DNA of 22,310 bases, taken from the NCBI GenBank assembly GCA_003427395.1, contig BFEA01000221.1:824413-846722 (forward strand), given 5' to 3'. The notes beneath the pieces are model-generated. The model did no database searches. It saw nothing but the letters and a program-made list of their open reading frames with translations, and was not told the DNA's origin. The first letter of the stretch is position 1, and every line of letters begins with the position of its first letter. This DNA comes from Chara braunii. Its lineage: Eukaryota > Streptophyta > Charophyceae > Charales > Characeae. Positions 8,920 through 18,558 of this stretch are shown here, piece by piece. The translations under genes were made by a program, and so were the position numbers.

Positions 8920-9159
8920 ATAACCCGCGCATGCCATCTGCCTTATGACCGAAAGCGGTCCGTCCTCTCAAGCCAAGATGCACTCGTGCCCCCGAAAAAC
9001 TCTGCCACAGGAGATCCTAGTTCTGACCTGGGACTCCACCCCCACTTTCCCAAAAATCCTTGGCACACCCCTTTTCGCACTTCCAGGCCCACATCCCACT
9101 CTAATCAGGAAGTCACGTTGGGCGTGAGGTCTGGCGTCACAAGGTCGTCGGATCTAGAG

Positions 9160-9810
9160 ACGGCCCGTGGGGAGGGGGACGGCAGGGTTAGAAGACGACG
9201 ATGAAGAGGCGCTGGGTCGGGATAGGTTCGGGATACGTGATCAAGGGAGGAAACACGGTCCGGCACGGTGGCCAGGATCGAGATCGGGATGGTGGGTCGG
9301 GGTCGGTGTAGGGGGGAGCAAGTGCTCAGCGATTTGGAGCCGGCGGGGGGTAGGGGGGCGAGAAGGTGGGACGGGATAGGAAGGTGGGACAGTGGCCAGG
9401 ATCAAGATTGGGAAGATGGGTCGGGATTGGGGGATGGATTCAGCGATCTAGGGACGGCGGCACAGTAGCACGAAGGTATGGCGGGTCGGGATCGGGGTAG
9501 GGGGGTGAGAAGGTGGGACGGGATAGGAAGGTGGGATGGTGGCCAGGATCAAGATCGGGATGGTGGGTCGGGATTGGGGGATGGGTTCGATGATCTAGAG
9601 ACGACACAGGGGGGCGGGTATGGTGGGGGTGGGTATGGCGGCAGGGGGGGGCAAGATGGCGAGACGGGATGGGTTCGGGATGCGCGATCAAGGGAGGAAA
9701 TACGTCCCGGGAGGATGGCCAGGATCGAGATCGGGATGGTGGGTCAGGATCGGGATAAGGGCGAGGGAGTAGGTCGGGATGGGTCCGGGGTAAGTGATTA
9801 AGATAGGAAA
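9160..9810 (+). repeat. Degenerate G-rich minisatellite with G-quadruplex potential
   Basis: A phrase close to GGCCAGGATCRAGATYGGGA recurs at about 9270, 9394, 9541 and 9717. Each is followed by TGGGTCGGG-like sequence, and GACGGGATAGGAAGGTGGGA occurs near 9370 and 9517. Spacing grows from about 124 to 176 bp, so the array is irregular. Nearly all G lies on the plus strand. The segment 9609-9651 has four or more G-runs of at least three separated by short loops, which meets the usual G-quadruplex pattern. Open frames here are compositional only. Confidence 0.7.
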
Positions 9811-9829
9811 CACAGTCCAAGGAGGGTGC

Positions 9830-10655
9830 TACTTGCGTCTCCAACTTGGTGTTATGTCTTCGGCGATGTTGCCCGTTAGTTGCTTGTAGGTCTTCGTTCT
9901 TGCAGACGATCTATCAGCTCGACTCCCCCACAGCGTCAGTTTCCCAACGCAGGGCCCCAAGGGGCGTGGAGCGATACACCGATCTGTTTGAAGGCTTCCG
10001 GCGCCTGCTTCCGTCGTGGTGAAGAAGATACCCCACGTGCTCCACTTCTTACCTGCTGCTGCGGCTCTTCACCGTTAACTTTGGAACTCCCGCTACCATA
10101 AGCTGCACGTTTTTTCTAACCCTGCCCGCTGCCTCTCATTTCGGCTATGGCTTCCACGGGCCCTCCTCCTTAGCCCTCCTCCTCCATACCTCCTTCTGCT
10201 GCCCTCGCAGCTCTTTTCTCGGCGGGTGTTTTGCGCATCCATCAACGCAAGCCCGCTGTGTTGCGTGCGCTAAGCGGCGCCCAGCTTAGTATGGACATCA
10301 ACAAGTTGTCCCTCTCTTGTTTCCCTCCCCTTGTTTCCTTTTCTTTTCTCCGGTTTCCACATTTCTTTCTTTTTGTCAGCCAAAAATCATATCGCAGTGC
10401 TGCCACCCGCCTGCACTTTAGACCCCCCGCGCCGAAATGCTACCGACCCGTCAGTCCAAACTCACTTACGGGCCTCCCGCAGCACAGTCCTAAAAGATTT
10501 TAAGGGACTCGGCCCACAACGGTTGCCACCCCCTGAAAAACCCGCCCCAAACTCACAGGGATGACAATTTCCAGGTGTCGGAAGGAGGGGCAGTTTAAGC
10601 AAGGGGTCATGAGCAAAAAAATACTGGACCATCACAGAAAATATGAGAGCAAAGC
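9830..10655. other. Stretch with no supported gene
   Basis: Short open frames exist (for example 9880-10101 and 10331-10564, the latter ending PPPEKPAPNSQG), but none shows a recognisable domain. They break repeatedly, with pyrimidine-rich runs around 10150-10370. I see no RNA gene, no hairpin of note and no match to the LINE or gypsy segments in the window. Confidence 0.4.
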
Positions 10656-11030
10656 TTTTTTTTTTTTTTTTTTTTTTTGAAAACACGCCCCCACCAGTGT
10701 TAGTGCTGCTGATAAGAGCCGACACCATTAACACCAGGAGAGAGGCTCCATCTATCGGTGGGGAGCATCACCTGCTGGAAAACGGGTCCAGCGTTCCATA
10801 TACAGAAAATGAGAATGTCCGAGAACAATGAGAACAGTGACTGTGAGGTCTGCCAGCATCGATTGCCCTGCAACCCAGGGGATTGACTTAGCAGCCCTAA
10901 GAGCAAAGCTTAAACATCTGGTACTTCCTAAGGCCATGCCCGTAAACAAGCCACGATTTTAGGAAACATACGGGCCACTACAGGAGCACCCAAATTCATC
11001 CGACTAGAAACTTTTCTGCTCTATTTCTCC
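10656..11030 (-). mobile_element. LINE 'D': 5'-truncated LINE copy in reverse orientation
   Basis: Read on the minus strand, this begins near 11030 with the end of ORF2 (IWVLL, FLKSWLVYGH), then passes through 3' UTR sequence (GCAATCGATGCTGGCAGA, matching LINE B near 19542) and the two 3' stem-loops (10787-10792/10774-10779 and 10762-10766/10745-10749). It ends in a 23-base poly(A), seen as T at 10656-10678. The last part of ORF2 and the tail peptide found in copies B and C are missing, so it has an internal deletion. The ORF2 part (about 10908-11025) is a close inverted copy of 20205-20320 in LINE C and even shares its premature stops. Confidence 0.8.
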
Positions 11031-11650
11031 TGTGGCCGGAGAGCAGGGCCAAGTACCGGTGGTTCAAATACTGCCACAACCTGTCAAATGCTCTGGATAC
11101 CCTTGTTTTCTCAGTCCCACTGGACTGGGTGTGTATCGGGTCACGCTCAGAGGGGCACCAGAATGGTGGGGAATATCATTGACACTCACCCCGGATGGAG
11201 AGGTGTTAACCAATATTTTCTTGCTCCAGGAGAGCAACAGGCTCAGTCAGGTTTCCTCAGAGGAGGCCCTGTGGGCGCATAGGTCCCGGGTATACAGGAT
11301 TGGTGTGTTACAGTATCAGGAGTACTGAATAACATACCAGTTGGAGACCCCACTGGAAAACCTGGCTTTCGACCCAGAAATGAGGCCCTGGACCCCCTCC
11401 CATCGTAGAAGGAAATCTGTCACTCCCCACCTACAGCAGGTGAAATCAGTGTACATACCCAGAAATGTGGCCCTGTTGTGAGTCGTGTGAACTCGAGTGG
11501 ACCTGAGAGAAAAGGTGCGGCACTTAAATGTAGGAAGAGACTCGCTAAGCCCCATTAAATGGTTCATGAAAACCGAGTCCAAACCGGCCAAAATGGCATC
11601 CCTGCAGTGGCAAACAGACCACTGTTGCTTGCCAACCAACGACTGGCGGA
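11027..11650 (+). pseudogene. LINE 'C', left fragment: ORF2 C-terminal region
   Basis: The frame reads FKYCHNLSNALDTLVFSVPLDW (about 11061-11127; key part LVFSVPLDW), then in shifted frames AFDPEMRPW (about 11360-11390), VKSVYIPRN (about 11440) and HLNVGRDSLSPIKWFMKT (about 11523-11576). It ends with KPAKMASLQWQTDHCCLPTNDW (about 11584-11649; key part SLQWQTDHCCLPT). Every piece aligns in order with ORF2 of LINE B around 18080-18715. It stops at NDW, where LINE B begins. Many stops and shifts make it clearly non-functional. The rest of the same element resumes at 19913. Confidence 0.85.
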
Positions 11651-11702
11651 CGTGTCCCCCTTGGTGCGCCCCACACCCCTCCCCCCCCCACCGGACATCA
11701 TC

Positions 11703-12419
11703 ATGTCCGACTGCCCCCCAGAAAAATCGGATGTCCCCGTACCAGACGACGGAACTAGCTCAGGGGGAGGAGTCGAACACACAACAGACTTTGCAGATCA
11801 ATCCATGCCCGGTCAGGACCAGGTCACAATGGAGGCGAAACTGATGGCGGTGACAGATTGGCTGATACTGAGACTACAGGGGAGGTACCCGGGCCAGACC
11901 ACCGAATTCTGGGACAACTCCTACGTTGAGCTCTTTGACCTGTTGGACTCGAGTCCCAGCCAGAAGCAAGTCATGCAAAAAGAGACTGCACAGGAGAATC
12001 ACTGGGCAGAGGTCATGCTGAAAATCTTGACAAAAATTCAGTCAGGATTCTCATGCCCACAGGCCAGCGGAGAAGGAAGCAGAGAAAAGAGCAGAACAAC
12101 AGAGGAAAAGGAAAAGGCTGTGACACACACCCCACTTACCCTAGACCCCCACCCAGATGTCTCGTCCCCCCCCCCCCCCGCAGGCCCCTGCAACACCAGG
12201 GGAGAGGGAGGTGAAACAACAAGGGGAGGAGCAGAGTTCTGGAAAGGAAAAGGGAGGGAAAGTGGAGGACGAAATGACAACCAAACGGATGCGCTTGAGA
12301 CACCTAGTGGAGAGAGGACAGCACGAGAGGACACTTTCAGTAGAGGGGGTCCTGGTGCTCCCAATCAGAAAGAAGGAAGGAAAATGGGAAGTGGGTCTGA
12401 CCAAGGCAGCGGGAGATGA
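11703..12419 (+). CDS. LINE B ORF1, first frame (N-terminal part)
   Basis: The start MSDCPPEKSD at 11703 is chosen because the same frame upstream (from 11559) is LINE C sequence. The N-terminus is acidic and Ser/Gly-rich, followed by a helical-looking region with TDWLILRLQGRYPG, FWDNSYVELFDLLD and HWAEVMLKILTKI (residues about 50-115), then a charged Glu/Lys/Ser linker. I see no RRM or CCHC knuckle, the usual ORF1p RNA-binding domains. After the C-run at 12166-12179 this frame becomes low complexity and stops at 12419, while the frame starting at 12157 carries the protein-like sequence. The real ORF1 therefore most likely switches frame at the C-run. ORF1 proteins coat element RNA; the role here is inferred from position. 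Confidence 0.6.
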   Translation: MSDCPPEKSDVPVPDDGTSSGGGVEHTTDFADQSMPGQDQVTMEAKLMAVTDWLILRLQGRYPGQTTEFWDNSYVELFDLLDSSPSQKQVMQKETAQENHWAEVMLKILTKIQSGFSCPQASGEGSREKSRTTEEKEKAVTHTPLTLDPHPDVSSPPPPAGPCNTRGEGGETTRGGAEFWKGKGRESGGRNDNQTDALETPSGERTAREDTFSRGGPGAPNQKEGRKMGSGSDQGSGR

Positions 12420-12801
12420 TAAATATGGTGGTGTCACAATGCAAGGCTGGGTGAAGGAGGGGAGCTGGATGGGGTACCAGGTGGCGAAACTGCTATATGA
12501 GCGGACAGTCAGGGAGTTCATATCGGAAAAATATGAACCCGGGGCCTGCGCAATGTACACCATGGCATACCAATCACACAACGTGGCTAGCAAGGATCTG
12601 TACGTCAAATTCGACGCCACCAAGGAAGATGACATGAGATGGTTCACACACCAAGAACTGTTAGAGCTGCAGATTCTGAAAGTTAAAGCAAGTGAAATCT
12701 GGACAGAACAGGACCTGCTGATAATACTTAGTTTCATCTTGAAACAAGGTTTACTGCTGACTGCAGTCAACTGGGAGGAAACCTTATGGATACGCCTGTA
12801 A
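12157..12801 (+). CDS. LINE B ORF1, second frame: Nudix-like domain candidate
   Basis: The frame is open from the C-run to TAA 12799-12801. Counting from ATG 12157, residues ~10-60 are charged linker. Residues ~62-175 have the order expected for a Nudix fold: a strand pair EGVLVLPIRKKEGKWEVGL, a Gly-rich turn and helix ending VREFISEKY (118-126; compare REUXEE of the Nudix box), then MYTMAYQ, DLYVKFDA and a closing RWFTHQELLEL (161-171), very like the end of Nudix domains. The first half of the box (GX5E) is not conserved, and one Glu of REUXEE is Ser, so catalysis is doubtful. The match is by eye only. If right, it is an unusual ORF1 domain; if wrong, this is an unknown ORF1 C-terminal domain. 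It ends overlapping the ORF2 start by 16 nt. Confidence 0.5.
   Translation: MSRPPPPPQAPATPGEREVKQQGEEQSSGKEKGGKVEDEMTTKRMRLRHLVERGQHERTLSVEGVLVLPIRKKEGKWEVGLTKAAGDDKYGGVTMQGWVKEGSWMGYQVAKLLYERTVREFISEKYEPGACAMYTMAYQSHNVASKDLYVKFDATKEDDMRWFTHQELLELQILKVKASEIWTEQDLLIILSFILKQGLLLTAVNWEETLWIRL
12166..12179 (+). repeat. C14 homopolymer at the ORF1 frame switch
   Basis: Fourteen C in a row encode Pro in all frames. A change of one or two C would join the N-terminal frame (11703-12165) to the second frame (12180-12801). It may be a real slippage mutation, a site of slippage during expression, or a sequencing length error. Confidence 0.85.
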
Positions 12802-14279
12802 GAACCTTTTCTTCCCCGATGGATCTCATTGAGGCAGTTTATCAGAGGAATAAACACTGGAGACAAATTCTCAAGACTGCAGACCTCGATTTGCGGTCCA
12901 TCAATGTGAACGGCATAACATCCATCAATCAAGACAAGACACAGGCGATCTGGGATCAGTTGCGGGGGGTAGGAGGAAAAACATGGCCAGATATAATCTG
13001 TGTGCAGGAAACACATACCATGGACAAACCTGAACATCAGCGAGCACACAGAAGGGTATGGCCATACCAAAAAATCCAGGCATTTGCCCCCAGCCTTGGG
13101 AGCGCGGGGGTGGCCATATAGGTCCCGCCGGAATCACGGGCAGAGGTGGTGAACTCAGAGATTGACCCAACGGAAGGAAGGTGGATAGCAGCACTACTGA
13201 TGCTAGAGCTAGAGCTGGTATGCGTGGTATGCCTTTACGCCCCGAATGACGTTCGGGAAAGGAAGGATTTTTTTGGTAAAATAAAAGGGCACCTGCCAGC
13301 ATGCATCCCTGTAATCCTGGCAGGGGACTACAACGCAGCCCCTGACCAGGGGCTAGACATATGGCACACTCCTACCCCGTGCCCTTGGTACATGGAAGAG
13401 GACGAAAGGATCATCAAAGATTTATGTGATTCTCTAGGAGTGTATGACACATATCGACGAGCTCACCCAACAGAAAAAGTTTTCACATGCCACTGCAACA
13501 ACGCCGCGACCAGACAGTCAAAATCTAGAATTGACCTGATCTGCATTTCAGAGGACCTTGAGGGGGCCCTCCAAATAGCAACAATCCTCCCCCCCAGTCC
13601 GTTCACAGGTCTTGACCAGAGGACATGCATGATTGCATTAACCTTTCGAAAAAGACCGGATCAGGGACCGGACTACTACAAATTAAACACCTCCCTACTA
13701 AATGTTGATCAATTTAAATCATACATAGAGGATATATGGTCCTATTGGCGAACGAAAAAGGAAGTAATAGACTATGAAATAACCTGGTTTAACAATGACC
13801 TTTTCTTTCTGGCAAAAAAATGCAACAACTATTCAAAACTCCTAGCGTCACATAAAAATAGACAAGAAATGACAATGCTAAACCAAATCCAACAGTTGGA
13901 AGACCATCCCCTAACAGACATTCAGACCATACAGTTATCAGATCTAAAAGAAAAACTTCTTGACTTCGCAAAACACAGATGGAACGGCACACGTATCAGA
14001 GGGAAACTGACAAAGCATAGAACGGAGGCTACAATGGACACCCTTTTCTTCAGCATGGCCAAAATCAGAACAAGAAGGACGACGATAGAAGCGTTGATGA
14101 ACCCTCGGGCACAAGATAACCCCCCGAGTCTCACCACTCCACAGTGTGTTAAGATTGCGAGGGACTTCTTCAAAGACCTGTTCTCCTCCCACATTGCAGA
14201 CCTCGGGGGAGAAGAGCACTCCAGAGCGGTAGAGGACTTTCTGGGTCCACTCCAACAATGTCTATCTCAACAACAATGA
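12786..14279 (+). pseudogene. LINE B ORF2, APE-type endonuclease domain and linker
   Basis: ORF2 starts at ATG 12786, inside the end of ORF1. The APE/exonuclease-endonuclease-phosphatase motifs are in order: INVNGI (residues 39-44), CVQETH (72-77, catalytic Glu 75), AGDYN (Asp 181, Asn 183) and SRIDLICIS (about 13525-13551). The last motif, normally SDH, reads GLDQ (about 13609-13620), so the catalytic His is replaced by Gln. TAG at 13119 and TGA at 14277 interrupt an otherwise unbroken frame. The domain would nick target DNA to expose a 3' end for priming. The linker (about 13680-14279) has helical, charged sequence as in other LINEs. Confidence 0.85.
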
Positions 14280-15323
14280 GACAAGTTTGAGGGACCCCTC
14301 ACCAGAGAAGAAATATGGACAACACTAATGCAAATGGAAGAGGAGAAGACACCCGGCATAGACGGTCTCCCGAAGGAATTCTGGGAGACTATGTGGAACA
14401 CGCTGGATGAGGACCTCATGTCGTACTACCGCCAAGTATGGGAAACAGGGGAGATGGGAGAACTGGTTGGCCAAGGAGTCCTAACCCTTCTATACAAAAA
14501 AGGTGACAAGATGAACATCAGAAATTACCGACCAATAACGCTCCTGACAGTAGTTTATAAGATGCTGGCTAAGAGCCTAGCAAACCGATTGATCCCTGTG
14601 ATGGAGGACATCATTCACCCAGCTCAGACAGGCTTCATCCAGAACAGAAACATCCAAGAAAATATCCTCTTGATCAATGAAGTCCTAAGACTAACCAAAC
14701 AAAATAAAGAGAACACGGCCATAATCTTCATCGACTTTGAAAAGGCATACGACTATGTAGATTGGTTCTTCCTCGACAGATGCCTCATCAAGATGAACTT
14801 TGGGCCGACATTCAGGAAGTGGGTGTCAATACTGCACAGAAATGCGACTACAAGGGTCCAAATCAATGACTCCCTTGCACCGGAGATTCGGCTGGCCCGC
14901 TCAGTGAGACAGGGAGACCCTCTAGCGCCTTTTCTTTTCATAATAATAATGGAGGCCTTGGCCGCAAACATAAGGCACCACAAGGACCTGAGAAAGATCC
15001 GGATTACATCCATACCCGAGAAAGCATTCCCGATTTGCTCTCTCTTCGCGGATGACCTGTCAGTAATGGTAGCAGCCACGAGAGCGAATTTGGAGGAAAT
15101 TCACAAACTAATGCATAAATTCTGCGAAGTATCCGACATGGCCATAAACTGGGGAAGCAAGACTCAAGGATGGTGGATACACTCGCAGGGAGGAAGGCCA
15201 CTGGAGGACCCTAAAATCCACTGGCTGGACAAGGTCACCCCGGTCAGAGTCCTAGGGGTCCAAATGACGGCGGAAGGCCGCCCACCCTCTAATGACGAAT
15301 GGATCACAGGACCGGCTCTTTAG
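14280..15323 (+). pseudogene. LINE B ORF2, reverse transcriptase domain (first copy)
   Basis: This continues the endonuclease frame after the TGA. RT motifs in order are TPGIDGLPKEFW (14350-14385), LLYKKGD, NYRPITLL, FIDFEKAYD (first catalytic Asp), SVRQGDPLAPFLF (motif B), SLFADDLSVMV (15039-15071; FADD with the catalytic Asp pair at 15051-15056), INWGSK and RVLGVQMT. The layout is that of L1/Tx1-clade LINEs. The frame stops at TAG 15321, where the second copy has CAG. The RT copies element RNA at the nicked target; this copy cannot make a whole protein. Confidence 0.9.
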
Positions 15324-18300
15324 AAAATGGCAGCGTGGAAAGGAAAGCACACTTCACTTTTTGGACGCGCCTTAGTAAAAAACGTTGCGAAGACAAGTGG
15401 CCGCCTTCCTCTGGAGAGGAGACCATGAATCTCCAGCGGCAATCAGCAGAGTGGCCTGGGATTCTGTCATCCAACCCAAATCTCAAGGAGGACTAGGCAT
15501 CATCGACCCCGCCACGCAGATAGAAGCACTCAGCCTAAAATGGATCCAAAAACTCATAATGGAACCATACTCTCCATGGAGCGTGCTCGCACTGGATCAA
15601 ATTAGATTATTAGCCCCGCAAGCACCCGCCTACGTCGACCCCCTGTTATGGTTAGAGGACAGGTATTGGGCTCTTCCACGACCCGAAGGCGGAACTAGTA
15701 AAACACGAGATACATTATGGCCGGGCCTCATCAAAAACTGGAGGAGACTACCCCTGCCAGACAAACGGGCCCCGGACAGATGGGAAGAAGTATATAGGCA
15801 ACCCTTGTTCGGCAACCAATGGGTCACTGACACAAGGGGCCGAGTTCTACACACCACAACAGTGCCCTGGAAAAACTGGGTGAAAAAGGGGATGACTAGG
15901 GTCGGGGATTTGTGGAACGAACAAGAGCGGGGTTGGAAAACAATGGACCAACTAAAAGATCAGCTCAAATACGCCCGAGCAAGGGAGGACCGTCTGGAGG
16001 ACCTAATCTTCGCCGTACCACTAGACTGGTATCGCATCCTCAGAAAGGGACCTAATCTGCAGGAGGGGACCGGGTTGCAATAGCTGAGAGGAAGGGGTGG
16101 GTTGGCCGGATTCACGAACTCCGTCAGGTGGACGCACTTATCGAACTCTATGCAGTAAGAGGGGGAAGCCGGTTGGAGGGCAGCTGTGACCCATTCCAGT
16201 GGTTGGAAAGAAACCAGATTTTTAGAATTAGGGTGATAGAAGACGGACAGGACACACTGGTGTATCGACCGGAAACCTCGATTGCCAGGCTACCCTTTGC
16301 CCCGCAGAATTGGAGTTGGACCCCCTCGAGATCCCTTCCAGAGGGGTCAAAAAAAACCCTGCTCCTGCACCGACTCTCTGCCAAATCAGCCTATCGGAAG
16401 CTCCGTCCAAAAAAAAAATTGNCCCGGCATAGACGGTCTCCCGAAGGAATTCTGGGAGACTATGTGGAACACGCTGGATGAGGACCTCATGTCGTACTAC
16501 CGCCAAGTATGGGAAACAGGGGAGATGGGAGAACTGGTTGGCCAAGGAGTCCTAACCCTTCTATACAAAAAAGGTGACAAGATGAACATCAGAAATTACC
16601 GACCAATAACGCTCCTGACAGTAGTTTATAAGATGCTGGCTAAGAGCCTAGCAAACCGATTGATCCCTGTGATGGAGGACATCATTCACCCAGCTCAGAC
16701 AGGCTTCATCCAGAACAGAAACATCCAAGAAAATATCCTCTTGATCAATGAAGTCCTAAGACTAACCAAACAAAATAAACAGAACGCGGCCATAATCTTC
16801 ATCGACTTTGAAAAGGCATACGACCATGTAGACTGGTTCTTCCTCGACAGATGCCTCATCAAGATGAACTTTGGGCCGACATTCAGGAAGTGGGTGTCAA
16901 TACTGCACAGGAATGCGACTACAAGGGTCCAAATCAATGGCTCCCTTGCACCGGAGATTCGGCTGGCCCGCTCAGTGAGACAGGGAGACCCTCTAGCGCC
17001 TTTTCTTTTCGTAATAATAATGGAGGTCTCCGCCGCAAACATAAGGCACCACAAGGACCAGAGAAAGATCCGGATTACATCCATACCCGAGGAAGCATTC
17101 CCGATTTGTTCTCTCTTCGCGGATGACCTGACAGTAATGGTAGCAGCCACGAGAGAGAATTTGGAGGAAATTCGCAAATTAATGGATAAATTCTGCGAAG
17201 TATCCAATATGGCCATAAACTGGGGAAGCAAGACTCAAGGATGGTGGATACACTCGCAGGGAGGAAGGCCACCGGAAGACCCTAAAATCCACTGGCTGGA
17301 CAAGGCCACCCCGGTCAGAGTCCTAGGGGTTCAAATGACGGCGGAAGGCCGCCCACCCTCTAAAGATGAATGGATCACAGGACCGGCTCTTCAGAAAATG
17401 GCAGCGTGGAAAGGAAAGCACACTTCACTTTTTGGACGCGCCTTAGTAATAAATAACGTGGTGTTAGCTGCACTATGGTACAGATCACTGATATGGCCCT
17501 TGAGCAGAGAAGCACAAAAAACGTTGCGAAGACAAGTGGTCGCCTTCCTCTGGAGAGGAGACCATGAATCTCCAGCGGCAATCAGCAGAGTGGCCTGGGA
17601 TTTTGTCATCTAGCCCAAATCTTAAGGACTAGGTATCATCGACCCCGCCACGCAGATAGCAGCACTCAGCCTAAAATGGATCCAAAAACTCATAATGGAA
17701 CCATACTCTCCATGGAGCGTGCTCGCACTGGATCAAATTAGATTATTATCCCCGCAAGCACCCGCCTACGTCGACCCCCTGTTATGGTTAGAGGACATAT
17801 ATTGGGCTCTTCCACGACCCGAAGGCGGAACTAGTAGAACACGAGATACATTCTGGCCGGGCCTCATCAGAAACTGGAGGAGACTACCCCTGCCAGACAA
17901 ATGGGCCCCGGACAGATGGAAAGAAGTGTATAGGCAACCCTTGTTCGGCAACCGATGGGTCACTGACACAAGGGGCCGGGTTCTACACAGCACAACAGTG
18001 CCCTGGAAAAACTGGGTGAAAAAGGGGATCACTAGGGTCGGGGATCTGTGGGACGAACAAGAGCGGGGTTGGAAAACAGTGGACCAACTAAAAGATCAGC
18101 TCAAATACGCCCGAGCAAGGGAGGACCGTCTGGAGGACCTAATCTTTGCCGTACCACTAGACTGGTATCGCATCCTCAGAAAGGGACCTAATCTGCAGGA
18201 GGGGGACTGGGTTGCAATAGCTGAGAGGAAGGGGTGGGTTGGCCAGATTCACGAACTCCGTCAGGTGGACGCACTTATCGAACTCTATGCAGTAAGAGGG

Positions 18301-18558
18301 GGAAGCCGGTTGGAGGGCAGTTGTGACCCGTTCCAGTGGTTGGAAAGAAACCAGATTTTCAGAATTAGGGTGATAGAAGATGGACAGGACACACTGGTGT
18401 ATCGACCGGAAACCTCGATTGTCAGGCTACCCTTTGACCCGCAGAATTGGAGTTGGGCCCCCTCGAGATCCCTTCCGAAGGGGTCAAAAAAAACCCTGCT
18501 CCTGCACCGACTCTCTACCAAATCAGCCTATCGGAAGCTCCGTCCAAAAAAAAAATTG
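14352..18558 (+). repeat. Tandem duplication inside ORF2 of LINE B (units 14352-16421 and 16423-18558)
   Basis: Both units run from CCCGGCATAGACGG to the A-run followed by ATTG, with an offset of 2071 bp before the 68-bp gap. They differ by scattered substitutions, the 68-bp deletion and 1-bp deletion in unit 1, and a 3-bp deletion in unit 2. The joint is an ambiguous base (16422). The base at that place is A both before unit 1 and after unit 2, so one A of shared sequence would suffice for the join. A duplicated RT-to-C-terminus block is not a functional LINE design. Confidence 0.9.
15324..16421 (+). pseudogene. First-copy continuation of ORF2 after the RT (broken)
   Basis: Sequence parallel to 17395-18558. 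Compared with that copy it lacks 68 bp after 15376 (the deletion ends in matching A runs), which shifts the frame. It then reads SRVAWDSVIQPKSQGGLGI and on to LFGNQWVTDT and FAVPLDWYRILRKGP. One G is missing at about 16070, giving a stop at 16081-16083, and the homologous sequence goes on in a third frame to YRKLRPKKK. It ends at G16421, before the N that joins it to the second RT copy. Confidence 0.85.

Noticed and set aside
12141-13070. 309-codon open frame on the minus strand
   Set aside because: It is antisense to ORF1 and the ORF2 start, has Ser/Cys-rich composition and no recognisable domain.
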